64,000 nucleotides of DNA. Origin: Caenorhabditis elegans (taxonomy: Eukaryota > Nematoda > Chromadorea > Rhabditida > Rhabditidae). The notes under the pieces are model-generated. The model did no database searches. It was given only the letters and a program-made list of their open reading frames with translations, and was not told the DNA's origin. The stretch spans positions 11,718,001 to 11,782,000 of the forward strand of contig NC_003281.10 in the NCBI RefSeq assembly GCF_000002985.6. The letters run 5' to 3'. The position numbers were made by a program, and so were the translations under genes. Shown piece by piece: positions 20,321 to 31,976 of this stretch (positions within the stretch are counted from its first letter, which is position 1; the number at the start of each line of letters is the position of its first letter).

Positions 20321-21060
20321 GAATTTTAAACGAATTTCAACGAATTTAACGAATTTTAAAGTAGCTATAAAAACGTATTAACAAATAAATTATAGAAAAT
20401 TTTATGTACAATAACTTTTCGGTAAGAAATTCTGGTTTACACCCAGAAATCCAAGATTTCCAAAACAACAACTACCACAGGAAAATAAAGAAAAAAAATA
20501 GGGAAAAAAAGAAAGTTGTGGTGTCGGGAAGGGGAGGAAACAAAATTTGAAGTTAGCCATCCGTCGGTTGGTAGTTTCGGAAAAAAAGAGAGATAATTTC
20601 ACAAGATTGTGCGTGTGGATGACACGAGACATTGTGTCAACCGAAGAGATGCAGAAATTGGGGAGGAGGCGGTCAGAGATTAAAGGGAGGGGACCCAAAT
20701 GTGCTTTCTGGTCTTTTTCTTTTTGTGACAGAGGGCGCTTCTTTTAACAGATAGTACTTATCAAAACGATGACGTCACGGGGGTGGTATATCACGAGAAT
20801 TTTTGGAAAAAAAAAGGGGAAAGGGAAATTAAAAACCGGTATTTTTGTTTATGTTGTTTTGGTCATTGACCAGTTACATAAATTATAATATATGTTTTTT
20901 TTTTTGAAAAAAAAAATTAAATTTATTAACCAAAAGTACAACAACTTGGAAACAAATTTGAAATTCAGATTTTTTCTAGAATTTTAGAAGATTTTATAAA
21001 ATTTTTATGGAAGAAAAAAAAACTTTAGAAATCTGAAAAAAAAATCTAATTTTTTTTGGA
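20321..21060. other. Gene-free DNA
   Basis: One GTTGTCAAC-type fragment at about 20360 is followed by purine-rich unique DNA (about 20480-20840). The minus-strand open frame at 20402-20698 has no gene-like structure. Nothing else is recognised. Confidence 0.4.
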
Positions 21061-21079
21061 AGCTTCAGAGCAGTGGTGG

Positions 21080-21190
21080 GCGGCAAACGATTTTTCCGGC
21101 AAATCGGCAAATCGGTAAACTGCCGGAAATGAAATTTCCGGCAAACCCGCAAATTGCCGATTTGCCGAATTAGCCTAAAATTCTCGGCAA
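21080..21190. repeat. CGGCAAATCGGCAAATTGCCGG repeat fragment
   Basis: Alternating CGGCAAAT and TTGCCGG blocks form an imperfect palindrome of the family that is expanded at 42.96-43.92 kb. Another fragment lies at 22185-22300. Confidence 0.8.
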
Positions 21191-21305
21191 AGAATGGTAT
21201 TGCACATTTTTGTTTTTAACACTGCAACTTTTTCCTCACGAGGGACGAGGCAAAAAGGTTTCTAGGCCTTGGCCGAGTCCCCGACAAATTTCAGCGGCCA
21301 TTTAT

Positions 21306-21914
21306 CTTGCTTTGTTTTCCGCCTGTTTTCTTTTGTTTTTCACCAATTTTTTCCGTTTTTTCTTATTAAAACTATTAAATAAATATTTTTTGCAGATGCT
21401 AAAACAATTTCCAAGTAAAAAAATTATGTATTCAGTGGGCAAGTAGCGGTGAAAGTGGTCAATGTAATATGATGGATTACGGGAATACCAAACCTAAACT
21501 TTTTTCCAAACATGATACATATGCTGCTTAAATGCTGAAACTACTTGATTTTCATAACGAGACCGCTGAAAAAGTTTTGGGGTTTTCAAAATTCAACTTT
21601 TTTGGTGAAAAAGTAGAGATTTTCGCACAAAATGTTGAATTTTAAAAATCTCAAAACTTTTTCAGCGGTCTCGTTATGAAAATCAGGTAGTTTCAGCATC
21701 TAAGCAGCATATTTATCATGTTTGGAAAAAAGTTTAGGTTTTGTATTCCCGTAATCCATCATATAACATTGACCACTTTCACCGCTACTTGCCGACTGAA
21801 TACATAATTTTCTCATCTGGAAATTATATTAGCATTAGCAAAAAATATTTATTTATCAGTTTTAATAAGAAAAAACGCGAAAAATCGGTGAAAAACACAT
21901 GAAAACAAAGCAAG
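21306..21914. mobile_element. Large palindromic (fold-back) element
   Basis: An inverted repeat has arms of about 270 bp and a loop of about 60 bp, centred near 21610. Matching pairs include CTTGCTTTGTTTTC with GAAAACAAAGCAAG, GTAGCGGTGAAAGTGGTCAA with TTGACCACTTTCACCGCTAC, GATGGATTACGGGAATAC with its complement, and CATAACGAGACCGCTGAAAA with TTTTCAGCGGTCTCGTTATG. There is no coding content, so it is probably a palindromic MITE. Confidence 0.88.
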
Positions 21915-22184
21915 TACAAAATGTCGTTAAATGCGGTGTATTGTGTGCAAACACCGATTTTTCGCATTTTTTCTCGGCCCCCGTTTGAAAAAAGTTGCAG
22001 TGAATTTTTGGAAGTTTCAGAATTTCAATTTTAATCGGCAAAATTGTACGTCATCTATGAATGTTCCTACATCTATTTTGAAAAGTAAGCAAATTCTATG
22101 AAAAATATCTAGAAAAAACGGGAAAAAAATTTCAAAAAAGCACAGTTTTTAGTATTTTCTTTTTATAAAAATCCCTCTAAAAAC

Positions 22185-22300
22185 TTCCGGCAAATTGATG
22201 TTCGGAAAACGGCGAATCGGCAAATTGTAGGAAATGAAAATTTTCGGCAAATCGGCAAACCGGCAATTGCCGTTTTGCCGAATTGTCTACAAAAAATTTT
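22185..22300. repeat. CGGCAAATCGGCAAACCGGCAATTGCCG fragment
   Basis: A further copy of the CGGCAAAT/TTGCCG family, with a perfect ACCGGCAATTGCCGTTTTGCC fold-back core. Confidence 0.75.
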
Positions 22301-23575
22301 GTCGGAGACATTTTGGGTTTTCTGAGTTGTTTAGAATTTAGGAAAAATACTTTTTTCAATTTTCACACTTTATAGTATTTTAAATTTTGAACGGGAGAAT
22401 TTTTTTCAGAATTTTTCGCACAAAAATTTGAATTTTTAGATAACTTTTCAGAGATTTTTTGGTTGAAAAAAAATTTTTTTTTCAAAGTTTTAGATATTTC
22501 TGCTGATTTTTTAAACTTAATTTTCCAAATTTTGGTAAATTTAAATATCATTTTTAAAAAACTGTTTTGTAATTAACTAAGTTTGCCGAAACTTTGGAAC
22601 TAATCAATTTTTTTTCAGTTTTTAAGCATGGTGAACAAAATTTAAACTATAAACCGGAACTTACAGATATTTTAAAAAGAAAAATTATAATTTTTTGAGA
22701 ATCCAAAAACTGTCCGTTTGAAAAAAATTTTGGAAAATTAGATAATTTTTTTAATATTTTCCAAAATATTTTTTTGTTAAAACTTCCAGTTTTCAGTCAA
22801 TTTAAACAATTTTAAATTGAATACGATTGACTAAAGTTTTTTGAAATATATATTTAAAAACTTACAATTAGAATTCGGAAATTTATTCGTTTCATGAATG
22901 TATCTAGCCTCTAAACACAAAAAAAGCAACACTTTTTTTTGAAATTCTAAATTCTCAAGTATTGGTCGAAAATGTGACCACTACCTCCTATTGTGAAGGA
23001 CAAATCTTCTGTGAGAGAGAGATAGAGAGTGCTCAGAGATACAGAGAACAAATCGAACAGTTCCCCTCCGATCGAACAAACAAAATAAAAAGGAGGTACA
23101 CGAATCTTGTCTGTTTATTTTATTTTTTGTATATATATTGCCACGTCATCACCCGGTCCTCCAATAAAAGTTTCGAGGTGACTGTCATGGTTGAATAGGT
23201 TTTATGGAAATTGGAGATGACGTGGTTTTTTTTTGACAAAAATTGGGTAGAAAATTGTTTGAAAAAGATTCAGAAAATTATTTTAAAAATCTGGAAATTC
23301 AAAAAATTTCGGAAAAAAATTAATATTTCTTGAAAATTAGAAATTTGGAAGTATTTAAGTTATACAATTTTTAAGGCAAATTTCCAAATTTTTCCAGACA
23401 AAATGTAGAAATTACTGAAAAAAATTCCACTTTTTTTCTGAAAAAATGTCTAAACAGTTAAAAAAAAGCCAATTCCAGGAATTTTTTCAAAGTCCAGAAA
23501 AATAAGGTAAATTCAATTTAAAAAATGTTTGAAAAAACTGAAATTTCTATAAAACTTCCAACAAAAAATATTGGG
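22301..23575. other. Gene-free AT-rich DNA
   Basis: Mostly A/T runs. A GAGAGAGAGATAGAGAG patch lies near 23013. A 78-codon open frame at 22962-23198 is not supported by any splice signal or motif. Confidence 0.4.
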
Positions 23576-23577
23576 AA

Positions 23578-23757
23578 ATTGCCACGTGGTGTCAGGCTGT
23601 CCCATAACGGTTTGATCTACAAAAAATGCGGGAATTTTTCGCCCAAAAAATGTGACGTCAGCACGGTCTTAACCATGCAAAATCAGTTGAGAACTCTGCC
23701 GCATTTTTGTAGATCAACGTAGATCAAACCGAAATGGGACACTCTGACACCACGTGA
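23578..23757. mobile_element. Palindromic MITE, CACGTGGTGTCAG...CTGACACCACGTG (copy 1)
   Basis: The ends are perfect inverted repeats (CCACGTGGTGTCAG / CTGACACCACGTG). They are followed by GGCTGTCCCATAACGGTTTG and, inverted, AAACCGAAATGGGACACT. The core includes GATCTACAAAAAATGCGGG and TGACGTCAGCACG. Three more copies lie within 3.5 kb. Confidence 0.88.
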
Positions 23758-24583
23758 AATTGTTAAAAATTCAAACAAAAAAAAATTACTTGTTCGATAA
23801 GCGTTTCTGAATTTTCTGAAAATTATAGAAATTTAAATTTTTTTCTGAGAAATCTGATCTGAGATATTTCAAAAAGCTTTGAAATTAACAAAAAAAAAGT
23901 CTAAAAAAGCACCAAAAACAATATCATTGGTATTTTTTGAGCCCGTAAAGCACAATGTTTTTGCCAGAAAACGTGGGCGGAGCCTACGTTCTCTTGTTGG
24001 AATTGCTGTTTAAGAATGCATTGCACGATGTGCCGGTGTTTGGACATTTGGATTTTTTTTCCCAATTTTTCGCCCAATTTACACGGCTCTAAAATAGATT
24101 TCTTCTGTCTCTCAGAGTAGAAACGAACACAAATTTTTCGAATGAATTTTAGATTATGAAGTACTTGTTTCAAAGTGAATTTTCAAAAAATCTGAAATTC
24201 TAGCTAAAAATTCATCTAAAATCCGTTTAAAAAACGAATAAAAAAAAAAGAGAACAAGAGATCAGCCGAAAAAAATGTAAAGAAAGAGAAAAAAAGGAAA
24301 ATAAATTGAGGAATTTCAAAAGAAAAAAATGATTCAGAAGAACAACGAGAGGGAAAAGTGAAAGGACTCCCGCCTCTCCCCAGCCGGGGGGCTATTATGA
24401 GAGGAAAACTTGTGGCAGGAAACTGATGAGAGGTCGTTTTTGTTTGGAAAGAAAAATGAGTGATTTTGAGTCGGAAATGGGAGAATTCTTTGGTTTTTAC
24501 TCCTATTTGGAGAGTTATTTGCTATATTTTAATAGAAATTTATTTTTAAAAAATTCAATATTTGCGCGTAAAAGACTGTAAAA

Positions 24584-24739
24584 TTACGGTTTGATCTACA
24601 ACGAATGCGGGAATTTTTGCCCAAAAAAATGTGACGTCAGCACGTTCCTAACCATACAAAATCAGTTGAGAACTCTGCCGCATTTTTTGTAGATCTACGT
24701 GGATCAAACATAAATGAGACACTCTGACACCACGTGTGC
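24584..24739. mobile_element. Palindromic MITE, copy 2 (left end truncated)
   Basis: It shares TTACGGTTTGATCTACAA, TGACGTCAGCACGTTC and the right end CTGACACCACGTG with the 23.58-kb copy. The left CACGTG terminus is missing. Confidence 0.85.
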
Positions 24740-25148
24740 ACACCGGAGTACACTAGATTTGACGCGCAAAATAGAATAAATAAAATCCGGGTTTTCCTGA
24801 GGCTCGAAGCAATAACAAAAGCGTTCGAAAAACGCTTTTTTTTAGCATTTTCTATTTTCAAAACCCAAAGTTTCCTCGAGTTTTTCCAATTTTATTCCCA
24901 TTTTTCTAGTACTATTCTTTCTTTGCCTCTTGAAAAGAAGACATATTCATTTCGCAAGAATTTCGATGTCAAGGGTAGGATGTTGAAGGTCGTATTGGGT
25001 GAATCATTGAGGTATAGGATGAGATTGTAAACATTTTTAAATAGATTGTAGAAATTTTTAAGTTTTTTGAATCTTGTGGGGGCTAGTAAAATCTGTTTTT
25101 AATAAATTTTAACGAACATTTTTTATTTTCTTCATGAAAACTATCACA
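24740..25148. other. Gene-free spacer between repeats
   Basis: Contains TAGATTTGACGCGCAAAAT, a terminal phrase of the GACGCGCAAAATATCTCG repeat family. No gene is seen. Confidence 0.4.
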
Positions 25149-25735
25149 GGTACACAAAATTCTGAGAATGCGTATTGCACAACATATTTGACGCGCAAAA
25201 TATCTTGTAGCGAAATCTACAGTAATTCTTTAAATGACTACTGTTGCGCTTGTGTCAATTTACGGTCTCGATTTTCGAAATTGATTAAAATCATTCATTT
25301 ATCTATACACATAGTGTCAGGCTGTCCCATTACGGTTTGATCTACAAAAAATGCGGGAATTTTTTGCAGAAAAAAATGTGACGTCAGCACGTTCTTAACC
25401 ATGCGAAATCAGTCGAGAACTTTGCCCGCATTTTTTGTAGATCTACGTAGATCAAACCGAAATGGGACACTCTGACTTGTTTTATGCTAGAATCCTGCAA
25501 AATCATGTGAAAATTTAGCTATTTTTAAAGAAAAATAGCCTAAAATGACCGATTTTCCGCAAAAAAAGGCTCAAGAACATTTTTAAGTACAGTAACCTTA
25601 AAGGCGCATACCCAAAATCGCTACTTCGGCACGTAAATCGACTGCAGTATCCATTTAAAGGATTACTGCAGTTTTCGCTACGAGACATTTTGCGCGTCAA
25701 GTATGTTGTGCAATACGCATTCTCAGAATTTCAAA
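25149..25735. mobile_element. Hairpin element (TTCTGAGAATGCGTATTGCACAA ends) interrupted by another MITE
   Basis: The left arm (25149-25300) runs ATTCTGAGAATGCGTATTGC, TTTGACGCGCAAAATATC, TACAGTAATTCTTTAAATGA. The inverted right arm lies at about 25590-25735. The CACGTGGTGTCAG-type MITE (copy 3, 25314-25477, with worn ends) sits between the arms, which indicates nested insertion. Confidence 0.85.
25314..25477. mobile_element. Palindromic MITE, copy 3, nested
   Basis: GTGTCAGGCTGTCCCATTAC on the left and GAAATGGGACACTCTGAC on the right enclose the TGACGTCAGCACGTTCTTAA core. It is located inside the hairpin element 25149-25735. Confidence 0.85.
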
Positions 25736-26195
25736 TTTTCTTGAATAAAAACCAAAAAAATCAATACAACAAAACCCAAAATCTGGTGTGTTGCTGGTAG
25801 TATTCTCTGAAGAGTAAACTGGCGGGATCTACTTTCACTAAAAGCTTTTTTCGTCCGAAATCCCAAATCCAATTACATTTACTCCTCATCCCCGCCAGCG
25901 CCACGTCACATCGCCTTAACTAAATTTTAATTTTAATTTGGAAATTTTCAAGTCTGATATCCGTGCCCCGGGTGCAAGAAAAGTACTTTTGTAGATTAAT
26001 TCTGGCCACCCGGACCGGTCAAATTCAATGACGAGACTTGAGAGAGAGTGTGTGGGATTTGAGAGACGCAGAGAATAAGAACGAATGGGGGATAATTGTC
26101 CACCTCGAGAATTATTGTGTACGCGCGGAAAACTGGATATGTTTCTTTTTCAGGGGTTTTTTAAGAAGGATATTTGATGGGACAATGGAGAAAAA
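25736..26195. other. Unique GC-richer DNA with no recognised gene
   Basis: About 25870-26040 is less AT-rich than its surroundings (CCCCGCCAGCGCCACGTCAC, GCCACCCGGACCGGTCAAAT). No open frame with splice signals is seen. It could be regulatory, but there is no direct evidence. Confidence 0.35.
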
Positions 26196-26827
26196 TCGGG
26201 AAAAAGGGATTTACAACTGGAAAATTCAAATTTTGCGCGTCAAATCTGGTGCATTGAATTTTTCGCGCTCCATTGACAATCTCCTGCCGGAAAGGACATT
26301 TTCCACGTGGAGTACACGGAACGTGGCCTAGAAAACTTTTCTCGGGTTTTCACGGGGTTCTGGCCTTCCTCATTGCATTTTTTGTACTCCACGCGGACAA
26401 ATGCATTTAGTTTTACAACTAAAATCGAGCCGCGACGCGACACGCAACGCGCCGTAAATCTATCCCAGATATGGCCGAGCCAAAATGGCCTAGTTCGGCA
26501 AACTCTTCCATTTCAATTTATGAGGGAAGCCAGAACTCCGTGTCTGCAGAACCTAAAGATTTTTAACTCAAAATTGTAGAAATTAGGCTAAAATTGCACT
26601 TCAAGCTGAAATTTAAAAAAGGAATGCACTAGATTTGACGCACAAACGTTAGAAAATTTGAATTTCTCGGGTAGTGCAAAGAATTGTTAAGTTGAAAAAA
26701 ATGCATCAGATTTGACGCGCAAATCTTGAAATATTTGCTGACATTGAGTTTTCACAGTTTTTTTTTAAATAAATTAAAGTTTTGATTACTTTTGATTAAA
26801 TTTTTCGAATATTTTGTCTGAAAGTTT

Positions 26828-27015
26828 CACGTGATGTCAGAGTGTCTCATTTCGGCTTGATCTACGTAGATCTACGAAAATGCGGGAGTTGAGACGCAGA
26901 GTTTTCAACTGATTTCGCATGGTTAAGAACGTGCTGACGTCACATTTTGTTGGGCAAAAAATGCCCGCGTTTTTGTAGATCAAACCGTAATGGGACAGCC
27001 TGGCACCACGTGAAA
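26828..27015. mobile_element. Palindromic MITE, copy 4 (inverted relative to copy 1)
   Basis: Ends TTTCACGTGATGTCAGAGTG and CTGGCACCACGTGAAA. The core carries GATCTACGTAGATCTACGAA and GAACGTGCTGACGTCACATT. Confidence 0.85.
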
Positions 27016-27387
27016 TTCCAGAAAAAATGTCTGAACCTACTGTAGTTCACAATTTAAAGGCGCATACCAAAAAATTATAGCGGGAATTAAATTTTTATTT
27101 AATAATTTTTTCAGTTACAGAGCAATTAAAAAATTCAATTTCATCAAAATTTTATAGACCAATTTTCTCGCTTTATAGCTGAGCTCCGCGAGCCAAAATA
27201 GGAAGGGGAGCACGAAAAAAAAACAGAAAAATGAGCTCGACAGAGCCCATAGCCTCAAGCGCTAACGAACCAAAAAATGCACACACACACAGGAGGCGGA
27301 GTCGTGGAAATTTCGAAAAAAAAAACAAGATTTTCTTCTCTCTCGGCTCAAATTTGAATGCGGAGCAAGAATATTACGGGAACAAAA

Positions 27388-27650
27388 AATTCTGAGAATG
27401 CGTACTGCACAACATATTTGACGCGCAAAATATCTCGTTGCGAAAAGCAAACTACAGTGATTCTTTAAATGACATTTGTAGTGTCGATTTACGGGATCTC
27501 GATTTTCGAAATGAATTCATTTATCATTGATCGAGCCCGTAAATCGACACACGCACTACAGTAGTAATTTAAAGGGTTACTGTAGTTTTGTTTTCGCTAC
27601 GAGATATTTTGTGCGTCAAATATGTTGCCCAATACGCATTCTCAGGATTT
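27388..27650. mobile_element. Hairpin element with TTCTGAGAATGCGTA ends, uninterrupted copy
   Basis: The left arm is AATTCTGAGAATGCGTACTG, ATTTGACGCGCAAAATATCT, CTACAGTGATTCTTTAAATG. The right arm is the inverted set ending AATACGCATTCTCAGGATTT. The same family occurs at 25149-25735, 32820-33122 and 63318-63655. Confidence 0.87.
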
Positions 27651-28475
27651 TTTGTTAGCGTAATAAAATAACAGAAAACACAGAAAAAGGCATGAAATTT
27701 AATTTGAAATACCGCGCTGAGTTTTCTAGGCCACGTGTCGTGTACTCCCCGTGGACAAGCGGTTTTTGCCTTATTTTTCTGAAGTACAAATTCTCAAGTA
27801 CAAGTAAAAAAGTACAAATTTTACCAAATTTGAGGAAAAGAACTAGCATGACAAAAATAGAATTAGAAAAATTCTAGAGAAAAACTACGGATTTCTGGCT
27901 TCCCTCATAAAATGAAATGGAAGAGTTTGCCGAACTAGGCCATTTTGGCTCAGCCATATCTGGAGTAGATTTACGGCGCGTTCCGTGTCGCGGCTCGATT
28001 TTAGTTGTAAAACTAAATGAATTTGTCCGTGTGGAGTACACGACTTTACCACGCGTTGTCCGGCAGGCGATTGTCAATGGAGCGCGAAAAATTCAATGCA
28101 CCAGATTTGACGCGCAAAATTTGAATTTTCAAGTTGTAAATCCCTTTTTTCTTCCCATTGTCCCATCAAATATCCTTCTTCAAAAAAACCCCTGCGTCTC
28201 TCAGGCCATATCTGCGGTAGATTTACGGCGCGTTGCGTGTCGCGTCGCGGCTCGATTTTAGTTGTCTGGCGGGCGATTATCAATGAAGCGCGAATAAATC
28301 AATGAGGAAGGCCAGAACCCCGTGAAGATCCAAGAAAAGTTTTCTAGGCCACGTTCCGTGTACTCCACGTGGAAAATGTCCTTTCCGGCAGGAGATTGTC
28401 AATGGAGCGCGAAAAATTCAATGCACCAGATTTGACCACGCGTCGTGTACTCCACGTGGAAAATGTGGACACTAG

Positions 28476-29048
28476 GGATCTACTAAATGCCTGGAAAATC
28501 GTAAAAATCTCGAAACTTCCTAAAGAAAAAAAAAGCAAATACACAAAAACGCATTGATGTATGAACAAATTGCCCTCCCCGTCTCCCACCAAAAACTCCC
28601 AAAAATTGCTCTTTTTTCATGTTTATATGGGGGACCGCGGGATTTCATAATAGCTCCGTGGTCCGCTCAGCTCATCCGGAGCCAAAAAGAGCACACACAC
28701 ACACGCACACATAAAAGTTGTAAACTAGTTTCGAGCAAAAATGATACGACGGATGAGTGTGTCACGCAATCAGTGAGCTTCTCTCGCTTTCGAAAGAAAA
28801 ATCTTTTTCGCAAAAAGAAAAAGTACTTTACACTGGCCACAGTGTAAAATAAGGGTGAAAAGATCGAAAATCGGAGGTTTCAAATTTGAATTTCCGCGCA
28901 AATGAGAGGGACGAGGTGCGATGGCCTACAAAACTCCGCAGGTGTACTCCTCTCGGAAAACGGTGCGAGAATTAATTTTTTAATTTATATTTAATTTTCA
29001 GCGATTTTTCTCAGTTTTCCGGTTAAAATTTAAATTTTTTCAGGAAAA
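28476..29048. promoter_or_regulatory. Upstream region of mrt-2
   Basis: Unique DNA includes GGGGGACCGCGG...CCGTGGTCCG, an imperfect inverted repeat near 28630-28663, and a CACACACACACGCACACA run at about 28684. A TTTTTTCAG acceptor ends at 29043, 5 nt before the mrt-2 ATG, and fits SL trans-splicing. An ATG at 28921 opens a 20-codon frame that does not join mrt-2 in phase. Confidence 0.45.
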
Positions 29049-31976
29049 ATGATGGAATTAGAAACGGGTCAATGCACAATTATGGAATTGAAAAAAGAAA
29101 ATGTGAAGGAGCTCGCGCAGGTCTTCAAAACCGTCGCTTTTAAGGATGTTAGTGTTGGAAAATATCGATATTAATTTCATTTTTTTTGAGAAAAAATCTA
29201 AATTTTTCAATTTTCCAGACAGGAACGTGGCACGCTTCCGAGGCGGGCATGAAGATCACAGTCGACGATGGATCCTATCAGCTGGCCAGCGTTTTTATCA
29301 ATCCGGCGTTCTTCTCGAGTTTTAAAGTTCGCGAGGAGATAGTTTCGATGAAAATCTCGATTAAATCGATTTCTGTGAGCCTTTAAAAGCCCATAAAAGC
29401 CCAAAAAAGTGGCAAAAAACAAAAAAATTCCAGGAATTCCTGAGCATTTCGGAAAACTCGTCGAGTTCTGTAAAAGTCTCGTATCCGGGAATGTTTCAGC
29501 CTGTGAAAATGCTTGTTGAAGACGCAGACGGATGGGTGGCACGTGGCAATTTTACAACAACGCTGGCAGATCAAGTTCGCCGGGTTTTCGAAATTCCTAG
29601 ATTTTTTTTTGTCTATTTTTAGGAGCTCGACTTTGAATTCGATGACGCTGGTGTGCTGGCGACCTATCTGCTTAAAACTCAAGTTCTCAAGGAGATTATC
29701 AAGGTTTTATCATTGAAACCTTTAAACATTCGAAAAAAATTTATTAAACTCCAGACATTTTCCAAAAAAAATTTTTTTTTTTGGATTTTCGAAAAAAATG
29801 TTTTTTTTTTGAAATTAAATAAAAAACTTTTTTTTTTACTTTTTTAGTGAAAAAACAAAAAAAATCGGTTTCCCTTCAGAAAAATCGGTGTTTTTCGGTT
29901 TTTTTCATATTTTAAAACATTTTCTGAATTTTTTTTTTGACTTTTTGGAAAAAAATTTTTTTTTGGATTTTTTCAAAATGAAATAAAAAACTACTCGAAT
30001 GTCGCAAAAACAAAAAAATTTCTTTTTGTTCTGACAGATTAACATTTTTTGGTTTTTTTCGACTCCAAAAAAAAATTTCTGAAAAAATTAGCTTTTTTGA
30101 AAAAAAAACCATTTTTTTTTAAATTTTTTAGTCGAAAAACGAAAAAAAAAATCGGTTTCCCTTCAGAAAATTATTGTTTTTGGGTTTTTTCCCACATTTT
30201 AAAACATTTTCTGAAAAAAAACTTTTTTTCGACTTTTTTGAAAAAAAATTTTTCGGTTTTTCCGATTTTCTAATTTTTCAACAAAAAAAGACGAAAAAAA
30301 CCAGAAAATTCCGAATTTTAGAGCCAAAAACGAACATTTTCCGTTTTTCAATTTTGAAAAAAAAAACGTTTTATTTTTATTTTTCGATACTTTTTTGTCG
30401 AAAAACGAAAAAAAATGTTTTCCGTTCAGAAAAATCGGTGTTTTTTGGTCTGTTTTTCATATTTTAAAACATTTTCTGAAAAAAATTTTTTTTTCGAATT
30501 TTTCATTACTTTTCAAAAAAAAAATCCGTTTTTGATTGAAAAAACCTTGATATTTTTCCGATTTTCTAATTTTTCAAAATTAAAAAAAACCAAAAAAAAA
30601 ATCCGAAAATTCCGACTTTTTGAGCTAAAAACGAAAATTTTCCGTTTTCAATTTTGGAAAAAAAATTTTACTTGAAAATTCGATTTTCGCTTAAAAAGTA
30701 GTTTTTATTGTTTCAATTTTTCGAAAATAAAAAAAAATCGATTAAATTGCAGAATTTCCAACCCAAACCCAAAAAAATCGACGTCCAATACTTATGATTT
30801 GACGCGCAAATTCTAAAATTCAAATAAAAATTCTTATTTTTGCATTAAAAAAATACGAATTTTTAATTTTTTTTCTCTATTTCAGGACTTCGATGACACA
30901 AGCCGAACGGTGAGAATTCAATTCACCAAGAATTCACTGTGTTTCACGACTTTCGGTGATGTTGGCGAGACTACAGTAGGATTTTTCAAATTGAAAATTA
31001 AATAAATTTTAGGAAATTAAAAAGAAAAAAATTTTAATTTTTTAACTCAAAAAAAAAAAAAAAAAATTGTTTTGAAAAAATATTTTTTAAAAAATTAAAA
31101 CCAAATTTTTTATACTTTCAGGTATCAATACCGTCTCGAAGCCTTCAAATGGAAAGTGTAAAGTGCCTTGAAGAAGTTGAATTTAGCTATCTTCTGTCGC
31201 TTATTCAACGAATGACTACCGCCTTTATACTGGCTACAAAGGTAGTTTCTGGAAAGAAATTTAGCCTATCTGCTAGATTTTTCCTAGTTAAAGTTATCAT
31301 GGTTCCAGGAAAAATTCATTAAAAATATGAAAAAATTGGGGGAAAAAAAAAATTTTTTTCGAAATTTTTTGAAAAAAATCTGAAAAAATTTGTGAAAATT
31401 ATTTTCACTATAATTTTTAATTTAAAAAATTGAGCCGATTTTTTTAGAAAAATAAATTTATTTGTGAAAAAATTAATTTTCCTTTCGAAAAATATTTCGA
31501 TTTTTGAAAATTTTTTTAAATTTGAAAAAAAAAATTTTCATTTTTTTTTCAAAAACAGAAAAAAATTTCGAAAAAAATAAATAAAATGTCTAAAGCATTT
31601 TTAACGATTTTTCCAATTTTGCAACAAAAAATATCAACATTTTTCCGTTTTTTTCCCCGAAAAAAAACCCCAAAAACTCCAAAATTGGCCAAAAAAATCG
31701 AAAAATAAATTAAAACGTTATGCTCCAAATCAAATTTTAGTTTCAAAAATCGAGAAAAAATTAGAAAAAATGTTTTTCTTCGAAATTTTTTTTTCAATTT
31801 TCTAAAAAAAAATGTCTCGAATTTTTTGATGCAAACTTTACAATTTAAGTTTTTTCCAGCTCATCCTCCGTGTCGACGAGCGTGGCGTCCTCTCCTGTCA
31901 ATTTTCAATCGATCACGGCGAGGGAAACGCAAGCTACATTGAATTTCTGACGGTGCCCGCTGATGAAGAAGAATAA
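29049..31976 (+). CDS. mrt-2: RAD1 homologue of the 9-1-1 checkpoint clamp
   Basis: Seven exons (29049-29147, 29219-29374, 29434-29574, 29623-29703, 30886-30975, 31122-31241, 31860-31976) encode 267 aa. The sequence follows RAD1 throughout: VKELAQVFKTVAFKDTGTWH, AGMKITVDDGSYQLASVFIN, FKVREE, ELDFEFDDAGVL, FTTFGDVGET, LILRVDERGVLSCQFSI and a final YIEFLTVPADEEE. The family adopts a PCNA-like fold and forms a ring with RAD9 and HUS1, loaded at damaged DNA to activate ATR. C. elegans mrt-2 also affects telomere maintenance. The start follows an acceptor 5 nt upstream, and the alignment begins at once. The long intron 4 (29704-30885) is dominated by A and T runs. The TAA stop lies inside an AATAAA hexamer (31972-31977). 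Confidence 0.95.

Larger units (their letters stand above)
26200..28475. repeat. Mosaic of CCACGTGGAGTACA / GAGCCGCGACGCGACAC element copies
   Basis: At least four partial copies in both orientations lie at about 26230-26545, 27725-28070, 28075-28300 and 28325-28470. They share TTTGACGCGCAAAAT, TCCATTGACAATCTCCTGCC, CCACGTGGAGTACACG, AACTAAAATCGAGCCGCGAC and CATTTTGGCTC(A/G)GCCATATC. A fourth CACGTGGTGTCAG MITE (26828-27015) and a hairpin element (27388-27650) are inserted among them. Confidence 0.8.

Noticed and set aside
22962-23198. 78-codon plus-strand open frame
   Set aside because: It is an isolated frame in gene-free repeat-rich DNA with no acceptor, homology or downstream exon.
28921-28983. 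Upstream ATG (MAYKTPQVYS) as the start of mrt-2
   Set aside because: No GT donor in that frame joins the next exon in phase, whereas RAD1 similarity begins at the ATG at 29049 directly after an acceptor.
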